64,000 nucleotides of DNA from DTPU01 sp963827855 (GCA_963827855.1 CAWHBY010000002.1:620001-684000), one strand, 5' to 3'; positions 27,004 to 35,716 are shown, counted from the first letter of the stretch. Notes: a model not told the origin generated them from the sequence alone. Numbers and translations are program-made.

Positions 27004-27369
27004 CTAGAAGACCAGCCCCCCTGCTCTGGCGCCTTCGGCCAGGCTCCGGACCCTGCCGTGATATCTGTACCGGTTCCTGTCAAAGCTGACGCACCGGATG
27101 CCGACCCCGATGGCCTGCTTGGCAATCGCTTCGCCGACCAGCTTCGCCGCGTCCTTCTTGCCGGCCTTGGCCAACTGGTCATGCAGGCTCGGACTCTTGG
27201 TTCCGCACGCCACCAGAGTCACGCCCGCCGTATCATCGATGATCTGGGCGTAAATGTGGCGATTGGACCGAAAGACCGCCAGCCGAGGGCGCTCCCGCGT
27301 CCCATGAACCGTCTTTCGTACCTGGAACTTCCGCCTCAACGCTGCTTTCGCTGTTCTATCTGTCTTCAC
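27004..27369 (-). CDS. rplR: Ribosomal protein L18
   Basis: 121 residues. RPRLAVFRSNRHIYAQIIDD, and VSFDRNRYRYHGRVRSLAEG at the C-terminus, are uL18, the 5S rRNA-binding protein. Between rplF and rpsE. Confidence 0.96.
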   Translation of the reverse strand: MKTDRTAKAALRRKFQVRKTVHGTRERPRLAVFRSNRHIYAQIIDDTAGVTLVACGTKSPSLHDQLAKAGKKDAAKLVGEAIAKQAIGVGIRCVSFDRNRYRYHGRVRSLAEGARAGGLVF

Positions 27370-27378
27370 GATCGTACC

Positions 27379-27957
27379 CTATGCGCTGCTACCGGAAGCA
27401 AAGGCCTTGCCCACCTTGCGCTTGATGTGTTCGTCAGCATATCGGACACCCTTGCCCTGATAGGGCTCTGGAGGCCGGACCCGCCGGATCATGGCGGCAA
27501 ACTGGCCCAGCACGCACTTGTCCATGCTGCTGACGTTGAATTTGGCTGGAACCTCGTTGCCCTTGGTCGCCGCGACCTCGATCTGCACCTTGACACCCTT
27601 GGGCACGGACACTTCCACGGGATTGCAGAACCCCACCGTCAAGGTGAGCTTTCCGCCCTGCTCCTTGACGTTGAAGCCAGTCCCATAGATCTCCATCTTG
27701 CGGGTATACCCCTCGCTGACCCCGGCCACCATGTTCGCGATCAGCGCCCGGGTCGTGCCATGCATCTGCTTGGCCGCACGGTCCTCGGGGGTTGGATTCT
27801 CCACCGACACGTTGGACCCGTCGATCTTGATCTGGACCAGGGGATGGCACCGCATTTCCAGCGAGCCTAGCTTACCCGTCACCTTCAGGATGTCGCCCGA
27901 CTGCTCGGCGCTGACGCCTTGGGGCAACACAATTAGTTTCTTTCCTATGCGACTCAT
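27379..27957 (-). CDS. rplF: Ribosomal protein L6
   Basis: 192 residues. MSRIGKKLIVLPQGVSAEQ and the C-terminal RPPEPYQGKGVRYADEHIKR are canonical uL6. Its ATG overlaps the rpsH stop (TAATG), so the two are coupled. Confidence 0.96.
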   Translation of the reverse strand: MSRIGKKLIVLPQGVSAEQSGDILKVTGKLGSLEMRCHPLVQIKIDGSNVSVENPTPEDRAAKQMHGTTRALIANMVAGVSEGYTRKMEIYGTGFNVKEQGGKLTLTVGFCNPVEVSVPKGVKVQIEVAATKGNEVPAKFNVSSMDKCVLGQFAAMIRRVRPPEPYQGKGVRYADEHIKRKVGKAFASGSSA

Positions 27958-28355
27958 TAGCTAACCGTACAAAGCACTTCGCCACCGATGTGGGCCTGGC
28001 GGCAAGCCCTATCACTCATTACGCCCTTGCTGGTTGACACGATCACGATACCCATGCCGCCCAACACCTTGGGCAGGTCGTCTGCCGACGAATATACCCG
28101 GCGACCGGGCGTGCTCGTCCGGTCGATCCTCTGAATCACAGGCTTGCCCTCCGGGTCATACTTGAGGGTGACGCGGATCAGGCCCTGGTAGCCGTCGTCG
28201 ATGACGTCGTAATCCTGGATGTATCCCTCCTGCTTGAGCACCTCTGCGATGCTCTTGCAGACCTTGGATGCCTTGACGCCGACCTGTGTCTTGCCGGATC
28301 GAACCCCATTGCGGATTCTCGTCAGCATATCGGCAATCGGATCGGTTAAACTCAT
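27957..28355 (-). CDS. rpsH: Ribosomal protein S8
   Basis: 132 residues from ATG 28355 (MSLTDPIADMLTRIRNGV); longer upstream frames are not homologous. The C-terminus GGMGIVIVSTSKGVMSDRAC is canonical. S8 binds 16S helix 21 and in Escherichia coli represses the spc operon. Confidence 0.96.
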   Translation of the reverse strand: MSLTDPIADMLTRIRNGVRSGKTQVGVKASKVCKSIAEVLKQEGYIQDYDVIDDGYQGLIRVTLKYDPEGKPVIQRIDRTSTPGRRVYSSADDLPKVLGGMGIVIVSTSKGVMSDRACRQAHIGGEVLCTVS

Positions 28356-28389
28356 AGTCTCATGCCTCGAAAAGGACGCCTCAAAAACC

Positions 28390-28575
28390 CTACCAGCTCG
28401 ACTTCTTGACACCCGGAATCTTGCCTTCGTTGGCCAGGATTCTGAAGCAGATCCGGCAGAGCTTGAACTTCCGGTATACGGCCCTGGACCTACCGCAGAT
28501 CTGACACCGCGTGTACTGTCTGACCCGGAACTTGGGCTTTCCATTGCACTTGTTGACCCACGCCTTGGTTGCCAT
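28390..28575 (-). CDS. rpsN: Ribosomal protein S14, zinc-binding short form
   Basis: 61 residues. CQICGRSRAVYRKFKLCRIC supplies the four-Cys zinc site of type-Z S14; FRILANEGKIPGVKKSSW ends it. It lies in the spc position between rplE and rpsH. Confidence 0.96.
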   Translation of the reverse strand: MATKAWVNKCNGKPKFRVRQYTRCQICGRSRAVYRKFKLCRICFRILANEGKIPGVKKSSW

Positions 28576-28595
28576 TCCACGCTCCCGTAACAGCC

Positions 28596-29150
28596 CTAAC
28601 TGGCCGCGGACGAACTCCTGAACGGCATACCGAACATCGCCAGCAGCCTGCGGGCCTCCTCGTCGGTCTGTGCCGTTGTCACAAACGTGATATTCATACC
28701 CTGCTGAAACTCGACCTTCGCCGGATTGATCTCCGGGAAGATGGTCTGTTCAGTCACGCCCATCGAGTAGCTGCCCCGGCCATCGAAGCTGTTGGGGTTC
28801 AGGCCGCGGAAGTCTCGAATCCGAGGGATGGACAGGTTGATCAGCCGATCCATGAACTCGTACATCCGGACGCCCCTCAGGGTCACCTTCAGGCCGGTCT
28901 CCTGGCCTTCGCGAACCTTGAAGTTGGAGACACTCTTCTTGGCCTTGCACACCAGGGGCAACTGCCCCGTGACCGCCATGAGGTCCTGCTTGGACAGATC
29001 CAGGAACTTCTTGTCCTGCACGGCCTTGCCCACGCCCATCGACACCACGATCTTGGTGATCCGGGGCGCAGCCATCGGGCTGGCGTACCCGAACTCCTTG
29101 ATGAGGTCGGAAAGGATCTTCGACTTGTAGAGATCTTTTAATCGCGTCAT
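28596..29150 (-). CDS. rplE: Ribosomal protein L5
   Basis: 184 residues from ATG 29150, chosen because GAGAAG precedes it and homologues begin MxRLKxxY. ITKIVVSMGVGKAVQDKKFL, FKVREGQETGLKVTLRG and the C-terminal MNITFVTTAQTDEEARRLL are uL5, which contacts 5S rRNA and P-site tRNA. Confidence 0.95.
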   Translation of the reverse strand: MTRLKDLYKSKILSDLIKEFGYASPMAAPRITKIVVSMGVGKAVQDKKFLDLSKQDLMAVTGQLPLVCKAKKSVSNFKVREGQETGLKVTLRGVRMYEFMDRLINLSIPRIRDFRGLNPNSFDGRGSYSMGVTEQTIFPEINPAKVEFQQGMNITFVTTAQTDEEARRLLAMFGMPFRSSSAAS

Positions 29151-29190
29151 CTTCTCGTCATCCACTGGCCCAGCAGCTCCGTGCCCTGGG

Positions 29191-29529
29191 TTACTGTTTC
29201 TTGGTCTTGCTCACGACGCCGATCTCCGTGCCGTCCGCGGCCACCCGTTTCTTGACCCCATCGGACTCGACGCGATAGCGGACCCGAGTCCCCTGGTTGG
29301 TCTTGGGGTTGACCGGCAACACGTTGCTGATGTGAACCGGCTGCTCCACGTTGATCCGCCCGCCCTGGGGATTCCGTCTCGAGGGCCGGACGTGCTTCTT
29401 GGCCAGATTATGCCCCTGGATCAGCACCGTGTGCTTGTCGGGATTCACACTCAGCACCCGTCCGGTGAGGCCCTTCTGGTCGCCTGTGATGATCTGAACC
29501 AGGTCGCCCTTCTTCACGTGTAACGCCAT
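29191..29529 (-). CDS. rplX: Ribosomal protein L24
   Basis: 112 residues. KKGDLVQIITGDQKGLTGRV is the KOW motif and HVRPSRRNPQGGRINVEQPV the following loop of uL24, an early assembly protein. Between rplN and rplE. Confidence 0.96.
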   Translation of the reverse strand: MALHVKKGDLVQIITGDQKGLTGRVLSVNPDKHTVLIQGHNLAKKHVRPSRRNPQGGRINVEQPVHISNVLPVNPKTNQGTRVRYRVESDGVKKRVAADGTEIGVVSKTKKQ

Positions 29530-29553
29530 AGGTCTTCTTCCTGCTCCTGTCGG

Positions 29554-29943
29554 CTACACCACCTCGCTGGCCAGCGAGATGATCTTCATGAAATTCTTGT
29601 CCCGCAACTCCCTTGGCACCGCCCCAAAGATACGGGTGCCGACGGGGTTGCCATCTGCATCAATCAGCACCCCGGCGTTGCTGTCGAACCGCACGTAACT
29701 GCCATCCGGCCGCTTCACGGCGGCCTTGGTCCGGATGATCACGCACCGGTGGACCTTCTTGTGGTCCAACTGGCAGGTCGGCAGCCTCTTCTTGATCGCC
29801 ACGCAGATGGTGTCCCCCACCGTCGCGGTGACTCGCGTGTACTTCCGCGGCCGGGCGCTGCTCTTGCCGAGCACTCGGATACACTGGGCTGTCTTTGCGC
29901 CGGAGTTGTCGGCGATCAACAACATGGTTTCTTGTTGAATCAT
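29554..29943 (-). CDS. rplN: Ribosomal protein L14
   Basis: 129 residues. MIQQETMLLIADNSGAKTAQ, and a C-terminus FGAVPRELRDKNFMKIISLA, are canonical uL14. It carries a slightly longer central loop than the usual 122 residues. Confidence 0.96.
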   Translation of the reverse strand: MIQQETMLLIADNSGAKTAQCIRVLGKSSARPRKYTRVTATVGDTICVAIKKRLPTCQLDHKKVHRCVIIRTKAAVKRPDGSYVRFDSNAGVLIDADGNPVGTRIFGAVPRELRDKNFMKIISLASEVV

Positions 29944-29967
29944 GAGGGTCTAGCCTATCTGCTCGGA

Positions 29968-30222
29968 TTAACTGGCCTTACGAACCACCTTCACCAGACG
30001 CCAGCTCTTGGTCTTGCTGATCGGTCGGCACTGAACGATCTGCACCGCGTCGCCAAGGCCCGATTCGTTCTTCGGGTCATGCACGGCGAGCTTCGTCCGG
30101 CGTTTCATGACCTTGCCGTACTTGGCGTGCTGGACCTTGAAATCGATCGCGACCCGGATCGTCTTGTCCGTGCTACGACTGATCACCACACCTGTCAACG
30201 TTTTCGTCTTCTTATCCTGCAT
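29968..30222 (-). CDS. rpsQ: Ribosomal protein S17
   Basis: 84 residues. KTLTGVVISRSTDKTIRVAI, KRRTKLAVHDPKNESGLGD and ISKTKSWRLVKVV are uS17, a primary 16S binder with an OB fold. Confidence 0.96.
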   Translation of the reverse strand: MQDKKTKTLTGVVISRSTDKTIRVAIDFKVQHAKYGKVMKRRTKLAVHDPKNESGLGDAVQIVQCRPISKTKSWRLVKVVRKAS

Positions 30223-30255
30223 TCGCGTGTTCCTGGTTGTCCCCGGATTCGACCG

Positions 30256-30444
30256 CTATGAGCCCTTTTCCTGCAGCACGGTCTGTACTCGGGCAATGTC
30301 CCGTCTGGTATTCCGTATGGCCCTGCCATTGGCCAGCTTCTCAGTGACGGCCTGGCACCGCAGTTCGAACAGGAGCTTCTCAAGCTCCTGAACCTTGCCC
30401 ACCAGTTCAGCCGCTGCCATTTCTCGGTACTGCTTTGCCTTCAT
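30256..30444 (-). CDS. rpmC: Ribosomal protein L29
   Basis: 62 residues forming a two-helix hairpin: ELVGKVQELEKLLFELRCQA and IRNTRRDIARVQTVLQEKG, standard uL29 near the nascent-chain exit. Confidence 0.95.
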   Translation of the reverse strand: MKAKQYREMAAAELVGKVQELEKLLFELRCQAVTEKLANGRAIRNTRRDIARVQTVLQEKGS

Positions 30445-30480
30445 TTCTGTATCCCCGTACTGTCCTAACCGGCCGTCCTC

Positions 30481-30896
30481 TTAGGCCTGAGCCGAATGCC
30501 GCCGCTTGACGAAGCGGCAACGGATCGGCATCTTGTGGGCGACCCGGCCAGCGCGGCCTTGGCCACCTCTTCGGCCACCCCAGCGATCTCAAAAAGGATC
30601 TGGCCCGGCCGCACGCACGCGACCCAGTGGTCCACGTCGCCCTTGCCTTTTCCCATACGCGTCTCCAGCGGCCTGGAACTGACGGGCTTGTCCGGGAACA
30701 CCCGGATGTATACCTTGCCCTCGCGATGGAGGAAGTGGGTGGCGCCCACGCGACCCGCCTCAATGTTGCGGGCCTTGAGCCAGCACATCTCGAGGGCCTG
30801 CAGGCCGTACTCGCCGAACGCCACGTAATTGCCTCGCGTGGCATTGCCCTTCATCCGGTCGCGTTGACTCTTTCTGAACTTGACTCTCTTTGGCAT
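30481..30896 (-). CDS. rplP: Ribosomal protein L16, frame broken near the C-terminus
   Basis: Starts MPKRVKFRKSQRDRMKGNAT at 30896 (or three residues earlier at 30905). GNYVAFGEYGLQALEMCWL and KPVSSRPLETRMGKGKGDV are canonical uL16. After EVAKAALAG the same frame gives an unrelated tail ending at 30465, but a shift of one base at about 30540 restores AHKMPIRCRFVKRR, the conserved L16 C-terminus, ending in TAA at 30481. One G appears missing (TCG-CCC where TCGG-CCC would restore the frame). The restored protein would have 138 residues, normal for the family. L16 is needed for 50S maturation, so a sequencing indel is the likeliest cause. Confidence 0.9.
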
Positions 30897-30952
30897 CAAA
30901 GCCATAGTTACGGTCCTTTACAGGCGGCCCAGTCCGGTCCGCGTCATCCCAT

Positions 30953-31774
30953 TCAGCTCGCACTGGCCTCAACACCAGGGGCCTCGGCCGCAGGTGCCTG
31001 AGGGGCCGGACCCGCAGGCGCAGGGGCCCGCTCTCCGCGTGACGGAACCTGGCCAGAGCGACCTGCGCCAGGCCTGCCACCGTCGCGATCACGCCGCGGC
31101 GGGCGACGCCGGGCCTGGGCCATCGGCTCGATCTCCTCGCCGAAGCGGCCCTTGTAGATCCATACCTTGATGCCGATGGCGCCGTAGGTCATCACGGCCG
31201 TGCCCGTGGCGTAGTCCACGTTGGCATCTAAAGTGTGCAGCGGAATGCTGCCCGTCTTCTGCGTCTCTCTCCGGGCGATTTCCGCCCCGCCCAGCCGGCC
31301 GGAGCAGATGATCTTGACACCCTTGGCGCCGGAGGTCATCGCCGCCTCGCAGAACTGCTTCAGTGTCCGCCGTACCGCGGCCCTCTTTTCCAGTTGCTCC
31401 CCCACGCCCTCGGCCACCAGCTTGGCGCTCAGGTTGGGGTCCTTGATCTCGATCACGTTGACCGTCACCTTGCGTCCGGTCAGGCCTTCGAGCTCTTCCC
31501 GCAGCTTGTCAACCTCTCCACCCCGCGGCCCGATGACCACACCGGGCCGGGCACTGTGGAGCGTAACGTTCACTTCATTTCGGGTCCGGACGATCTCCGT
31601 CCTGGCAACAGCGCCCTTGGGCATCTGACGGTTGTACCGGCGATCCACGTACTTGCGGATCTTCTGGTCCTCCACCAGGAATAGCCCAAAACTGGCCTTG
31701 GGGGCAAACCACGTGCTCTGCCAGCCCAGCGTAACACCCGTCCTAAATCCGATTGGAGATGTTTTTTGACCCAT
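30953..31774 (-). CDS. rpsC: Ribosomal protein S3 with disordered C-terminal extension
   Basis: 273 residues. MGQKTSPIGFRTGVTLGWQS, the KH domain VVIGPRGGEVDKLREELE, and the C-terminal domain GAKGVKIICSGRLGGAEIAR are uS3, at the mRNA entry tunnel. After VWIYKGRFGEE the last 55 or so residues are a low-complexity tail, first Arg/Gly-rich then Ala/Pro-rich, longer than in most bacteria. Confidence 0.95.
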   Translation of the reverse strand: MGQKTSPIGFRTGVTLGWQSTWFAPKASFGLFLVEDQKIRKYVDRRYNRQMPKGAVARTEIVRTRNEVNVTLHSARPGVVIGPRGGEVDKLREELEGLTGRKVTVNVIEIKDPNLSAKLVAEGVGEQLEKRAAVRRTLKQFCEAAMTSGAKGVKIICSGRLGGAEIARRETQKTGSIPLHTLDANVDYATGTAVMTYGAIGIKVWIYKGRFGEEIEPMAQARRRPPRRDRDGGRPGAGRSGQVPSRGERAPAPAGPAPQAPAAEAPGVEASAS

Positions 31775-31808
31775 ATTCTGCTATCTCAATCAATCCCGTG
31801 CACGTTCC

Positions 31809-32357
31809 CTACCCTTGCGTGACAGTCACGTGAATATGGCAGGCCTTCTTTCGAATCGCATGGGCACGACCACGATCCTTGGCCCTGAACCGCTTTGTTC
31901 CCATCCGCACGCCCGCGTCGTCCACCCGGGCCTCGGTTACCACCAGCGAGTCCACGTCGGCCTGCTGCTCGTCCGCGTCGGCCGTGGCGCACTTCAGCAG
32001 CTTGCTCACCATCGGAGCCGCCCGGCGATGCGTAAACTTCAGCACGTCCATGGCGTCCTGGACGGACCGGCCCACGATCAGCTTGGTGACCAGGCGGGCT
32101 TTGCTCGCCGACATCGGTGCGTACCGATACGCACAGTGCCAGTCCTTCAGTTCATGGACCTCCACGCCCAGTGCAGACGCCATGTGCTGCAGATCCTCGG
32201 CCGTCGGAGTCGGCTTGAACAGCCCCCGCTGCCAGTTCCGCAAGGCGCTGGAGGCATCGGTCAACTCCATTCCGCCCCGAACCAGATGCTTGGCCAACTG
32301 GCCCGCGGTCACCTGGCGCTCTTGACAGAGTTCATTGAGTTTCTTTGGACTCAGCAT
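31809..32357 (-). CDS. rplV: Ribosomal protein L22 with N-terminal XRE-like HTH domain
   Basis: 182 residues, against about 110-120 for usual uL22. The ribosomal part starts near residue 76 (YRYAPMSASKARLVTKLIVG) and includes the tunnel hairpin region ending HAIRKKACHIHVTVTQ. Residues 1-75 resemble a Cro/C1 (XRE) helix-turn-helix: KLNELCQERQVTAGQLAKHL, SALRNWQRG with its FKPTP turn, and DLQHMASALGVEVHELKDW. The reading frame is continuous, there is no ATG with a good site just before residue 76 apart from internal Met codons, and the spacing to rpsS (32 bp) fits the long start. The role of the extra domain is unknown. Confidence 0.88.
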   Translation of the reverse strand: MLSPKKLNELCQERQVTAGQLAKHLVRGGMELTDASSALRNWQRGLFKPTPTAEDLQHMASALGVEVHELKDWHCAYRYAPMSASKARLVTKLIVGRSVQDAMDVLKFTHRRAAPMVSKLLKCATADADEQQADVDSLVVTEARVDDAGVRMGTKRFRAKDRGRAHAIRKKACHIHVTVTQG

Positions 32358-32389
32358 ATCAGATTGCCTCTCAGGCCAGTCCCGGCACC

Positions 32390-32665
32390 CTAGGCTGTCT
32401 CAGCCTTCCTACTGGAATGCCCCCGGAACGTCCGGGTCAGCGAGAACTCGCCTAACTTATGGCCTACCATGTCCTCGGTGACATAAACCTTGTTGAATAG
32501 CTTCCCGTTGTGGACCAGGAACGTGTACCCGACGAACTCGGGCACGATCGTGCATCGCCTTGCCCAGGTCTTGATCGGATCGCGACTCCCGGCCGCCTGC
32601 TGTCTGTTAACCTTGCCGAACAGCTTGGCGTCCACGAACGGCCCTTTTTTCAGTGATCTTCCCAT
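32390..32665 (-). CDS. rpsS: Ribosomal protein S19
   Basis: 91 residues. MGRSLKKGPFVDAKLFGKV and VTEDMVGHKLGEFSLTRTF, then RGHSSRK, are canonical uS19, partner of S13 in the head of the small subunit. Confidence 0.96.
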   Translation of the reverse strand: MGRSLKKGPFVDAKLFGKVNRQQAAGSRDPIKTWARRCTIVPEFVGYTFLVHNGKLFNKVYVTEDMVGHKLGEFSLTRTFRGHSSRKAETA

Positions 32666-32711
32666 CTTCTATTCCTGCCCACTGGACCCGGCCGCTTGCC
32701 AGGTCACATGC

Positions 32712-33563
32712 CTAGGTCGATGGCTGGTTCTTTCCGGCCTTCCGCCTTCGGATGATGTACTGACTGCTGTTCTTTCTCCGGTTGCGGGTCCTCCCACCCT
32801 TGGCCAGCACGCCGGTCGGAGAGCACGGATGACGCCCACCATTGGCGCGGCCTTCGCCGCCGCCCATGGGGTGAGCGACTGGGTTCTGGGCCTTGCCTCG
32901 TACGTGTCCGCGCCTGCCCAGGTGACGAGTGCGGCCGGCCTTGCCCAGGCTGACGTTCTGATGGTCCGGATTGCTCAGTCGGCCGATCGTGGCGCGACAC
33001 TCCTTGCGGAGCATCCGCATCTCGCCGCTGGGAAGCACGATCGTGACCCAGTCCCCTTCCTTGGCCAGGATCCGCGCAACCCCGCCCGCACCGCGGACCA
33101 GCTTTCCGCCCTGACCGGCGGACATCTCGACGTTGTGGATCTCGAGGCCTGCCGGAATGGAGGCCAGGGTCATGGCATTGCCCACCTTGGGCTCAACGGT
33201 CTCGCCGCTTTCGAGCACGTCTCCCACCTTGACGCCCAGGGGCGCCAGGATGTACCGCTTCTCGCCGTCTGCGTACTTCAGCAGGCAGATGAAGCAGGTC
33301 CGGTTGGGATCGTACTCGATCGTCTCAACCGTGGCGGTGACGCCGTCCTTATGCCGCTTGAAATCGATGAACCGGTAGATCCGCCTGGCCCCGCCGCCGA
33401 GGAACCGAACCGTGGTCACCCCATGGTGGTTCCGTCCGCCGCTCTTCTTGATCCGCTTGCACAGGGTCTTCTCAGGCTTGGAGGCCGTCAACTCCACGCG
33501 GTAGTCGATGACCGAGCTGTTGCGCCGGCCCGCACTGGTTGGTTTATAGATCTTGATCGCCAT
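32712..33563 (-). CDS. rplB: Ribosomal protein L2
   Basis: 283 residues. IKIYKPTSAGRRNSSVIDY opens it; GRNHHGVTTVRFLGGGARR-like sequence, QGGKLVRGAGGVARILAKEG and HPMGGGEGRANGGRHP (with the peptidyl-transferase-proximal His) identify uL2. Full length. Confidence 0.97.
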   Translation of the reverse strand: MAIKIYKPTSAGRRNSSVIDYRVELTASKPEKTLCKRIKKSGGRNHHGVTTVRFLGGGARRIYRFIDFKRHKDGVTATVETIEYDPNRTCFICLLKYADGEKRYILAPLGVKVGDVLESGETVEPKVGNAMTLASIPAGLEIHNVEMSAGQGGKLVRGAGGVARILAKEGDWVTIVLPSGEMRMLRKECRATIGRLSNPDHQNVSLGKAGRTRHLGRRGHVRGKAQNPVAHPMGGGEGRANGGRHPCSPTGVLAKGGRTRNRRKNSSQYIIRRRKAGKNQPST

Positions 33564-33579
33564 GGCTTGTCAGTTCTTT

Positions 33580-33864
33580 CTAGAACAAGTCAATGTGATA
33601 GTCGGGTTTCAGGTACACAACGGCCTTCTTCCAGTCCTGGGTCTGCCCCACGGACCGGCCCCTCCGCCGCATCTTGCCCAGGCGGTTGGCCGTTCTGACC
33701 TTGTCCACCTTGACGTTGTACAGCTTCTGGACGGCCTGCTTGATCTGGCTCTTGTTGGCCTTGGGATTCACTTTGAAGCTGTATGCACCTCTCTTGTTGG
33801 CAAAGTGCATGCACTGCTCAGTGATCAACGGCCGGATGATGACATCGAAATCGTTCATGCTCAA
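33580..33864 (-). CDS. rplW: Ribosomal protein L23
   Basis: 94 residues. DVIIRPLITEQCMHFANKRG and VQKLYNVKVDKVRTANRLGK are uL23, the docking site for trigger factor and SRP. Its start overlaps the rplD stop. Confidence 0.95.
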   Translation of the reverse strand: MSMNDFDVIIRPLITEQCMHFANKRGAYSFKVNPKANKSQIKQAVQKLYNVKVDKVRTANRLGKMRRRGRSVGQTQDWKKAVVYLKPDYHIDLF

Positions 33865-34493
33865 TTCTCTTTTGACGTCCTATCCAGGAACGACACCAGG
33901 GCCTCTTTGGTGAACAGCATGGTATCGTGGCCACATATCTCCGCCGCATTCAGGTCGGTCACAGGCGAAACCATCACCCTCGGGACGTTCCTCGCGGATC
34001 TGTAAACGTTCGGGTCCAGGCCTTTGATCGCCACCAGGCAACTGCGGGTGATGCCGAGGCTTCCCAGGACCGACACGAAGTCCTTAGTCTTGGGCCGGTC
34101 GAAGGCCAACTCACTGACGACCACCACCTTCTGGTCCAGCAGCTTGGCCAGCACCGCCGAATCACGGGCCAGACGACGCTGCTTCTTGGGCATATCCTGG
34201 CTGAAGTCCCTCGCCACTTTGGCAAAAGCCACGCCGCCACCGACCCGCTTGTGCGTTCGGACCTGGCCGGCCCGGGCATTGCCTGTGCCCTTCTGCTTGT
34301 AGAGCTTTCGGGTGGAGCCTTCCACCAACGACTTGTTCTTGGTCGCCGCAGTACCCACCCGCCGATTGGCGTGATACCTGACGATGGCTTGCTTGAGCAG
34401 CGGAAAACGTACGCGCCCACCCAGCAAGGCCTCATCGACGGTCACCGTCTCGACCTTCTTGCCTTCTCTGCTAAGGACAGCCAATTCAATCAT
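33861..34493 (-). CDS. rplD: Ribosomal protein L4
   Basis: 210 residues from ATG 34493 (MIELAVLSREGKKVETVTVD); the longer upstream frame is not homologous. The extended loop has KLYKQKGTGNARAGQVRTHK and VGGGVAFAK. L4 reaches into the exit tunnel and in enterobacteria regulates the S10 operon; no L4 leader was recognised here. Confidence 0.95.
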   Translation of the reverse strand: MIELAVLSREGKKVETVTVDEALLGGRVRFPLLKQAIVRYHANRRVGTAATKNKSLVEGSTRKLYKQKGTGNARAGQVRTHKRVGGGVAFAKVARDFSQDMPKKQRRLARDSAVLAKLLDQKVVVVSELAFDRPKTKDFVSVLGSLGITRSCLVAIKGLDPNVYRSARNVPRVMVSPVTDLNAAEICGHDTMLFTKEALVSFLDRTSKEN

Positions 34494-34519
34494 GTCTGAC
34501 GTTCCATTCCATCTAAGGC

Positions 34520-35185
34520 CTACTCGGCCTTTTTCTTGGCTTTCGACTTGGCCGTTCGGATAATGCAATAGCTGCCGGCCGCGCCCGCCACAGTCCCCTG
34601 GATGGCCAGCAGATTCTTCTCTGCGTCGACTGCCACCAGCGGATGGTTCTTGGTGGTGACCTGCTTGTTCCCCATGTGGCCGGCCATCTTCTTGCCTCGC
34701 TTCGGCCTGCCGCTGAAGCCACGGTTCGTCGCGTGACTAGCGATAGACCCGGGAGCCCTGTGCTTGCGCTCAGTACCGTGCGAGGCGGGGAAGCCGCCAA
34801 AGTGATGACGCTTCATCACGCCCTGGAAGCCCTTGCCCTTGCCCGTGCTGATCACATCCACCCATTCCGCGGGATCAAAGACCGTCACGGTCAGCGAATC
34901 GCCCACCTTGCACTCGGGGGCCTTATCACCGGCCAGCCGCAACTCGCGGACGAATCGCTTTTGGGCGGCGTTGGCCTTGCCGAAGTGACCAATCAGCGGC
35001 TTGGTCCGCCTCGAAGGCTTGACATCCTCGAATCCCATCTGAACCGCGTTATATCCGTCGGTCTTGACGGTCTTGACCTGCGTGACGATGCAGGGGCCTG
35101 CCTGAACTACCGTCACAGGCACCATCCTGCCCGCCTCATCATAGATGCGGGTCATTCCGATCTTCTTGCCGAGCAACATTGCCAT
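34520..35185 (-). CDS. rplC: Ribosomal protein L3
   Basis: 221 residues from ATG 35185 (MAMLLGKKIGMTRIYDEAG). The in-frame ATG at 35191 is only 3 bases from the GAGG site, while 35185 is 9 bases from it, which favours the shorter start. GFQGVMKRHHFGGFPASHGT and KKMAGHMGNKQVTTKN are uL3 loops near the peptidyl-transferase centre. Confidence 0.95.
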   Translation of the reverse strand: MAMLLGKKIGMTRIYDEAGRMVPVTVVQAGPCIVTQVKTVKTDGYNAVQMGFEDVKPSRRTKPLIGHFGKANAAQKRFVRELRLAGDKAPECKVGDSLTVTVFDPAEWVDVISTGKGKGFQGVMKRHHFGGFPASHGTERKHRAPGSIASHATNRGFSGRPKRGKKMAGHMGNKQVTTKNHPLVAVDAEKNLLAIQGTVAGAAGSYCIIRTAKSKAKKKAE

Positions 35186-35244
35186 CGTCATTTGCCTCGT
35201 CTGACGGCTCGCCTGAAAGGTCCGCCGGTGCTAGGGCCCGAACC

Positions 35245-35559
35245 TTAGGCCTTGATCTTAACGAAAACGCCCGCCGGCACCACCAATCGATTCAGGACTT
35301 CGGCCGTACGGGCATTTGCCTCGTAGATGTCTATCAGTCGCTTGTGAGTCCTAAGCTCAAACTGCTCCCGAGACTTCTTGTCGACATGGGGGCTTCGCAA
35401 GACGGTGTATTTCTCAATTCGCGTCGGCAGTGGAACCGGACCGCTCACGCGGGCATTAGTCTTGCGCGCGTGTTCCACGATCTCTCGTGCGGAGGCATCC
35501 AAGGTCCTATGGTCATAGGCCTCCATCCGAATCCTGATTCTTTCGCTCTCTGACGCCAT
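35245..35559 (-). CDS. rpsJ: Ribosomal protein S10 (NusE)
   Basis: 104 residues. RIRIRMEAYDHRTLDASARE, SGPVPLPTRIEKYTVLRSPH and SREQFELRTHKRLIDIYEA are canonical uS10, also the antitermination partner of NusB. First gene of the S10 block, behind a 0.7 kb spacer. Confidence 0.97.
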   Translation of the reverse strand: MASESERIRIRMEAYDHRTLDASAREIVEHARKTNARVSGPVPLPTRIEKYTVLRSPHVDKKSREQFELRTHKRLIDIYEANARTAEVLNRLVVPAGVFVKIKA

Positions 35560-35687
35560 ACCTGTCCTCGGAACCTAGTTCAACACGGGCCGACCACGCG
35601 CCTTCGATTGGGCCCTAATCCTATTTCGAGAAAACAACTTGCGCTGCGTCTCCTGAACGACCCACCGGGGAGTCCGCAGAAGTTCAA

Positions 35688-35716
35688 AACATACCCAAAA
35701 GCCGTGCCAGACGCAA
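35688..35716 (-). promoter_or_regulatory. Candidate promoter of the S10 operon
   Basis: On the minus strand TTGCGT (35716-35711), 17 bp, TATGTT (35693-35688). Transcription near 35681 gives a leader of about 120 nt before rpsJ. The surrounding 35560-36105 stretch is locally AT-rich at 35690-35780 and holds no believable gene. Confidence 0.5.
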
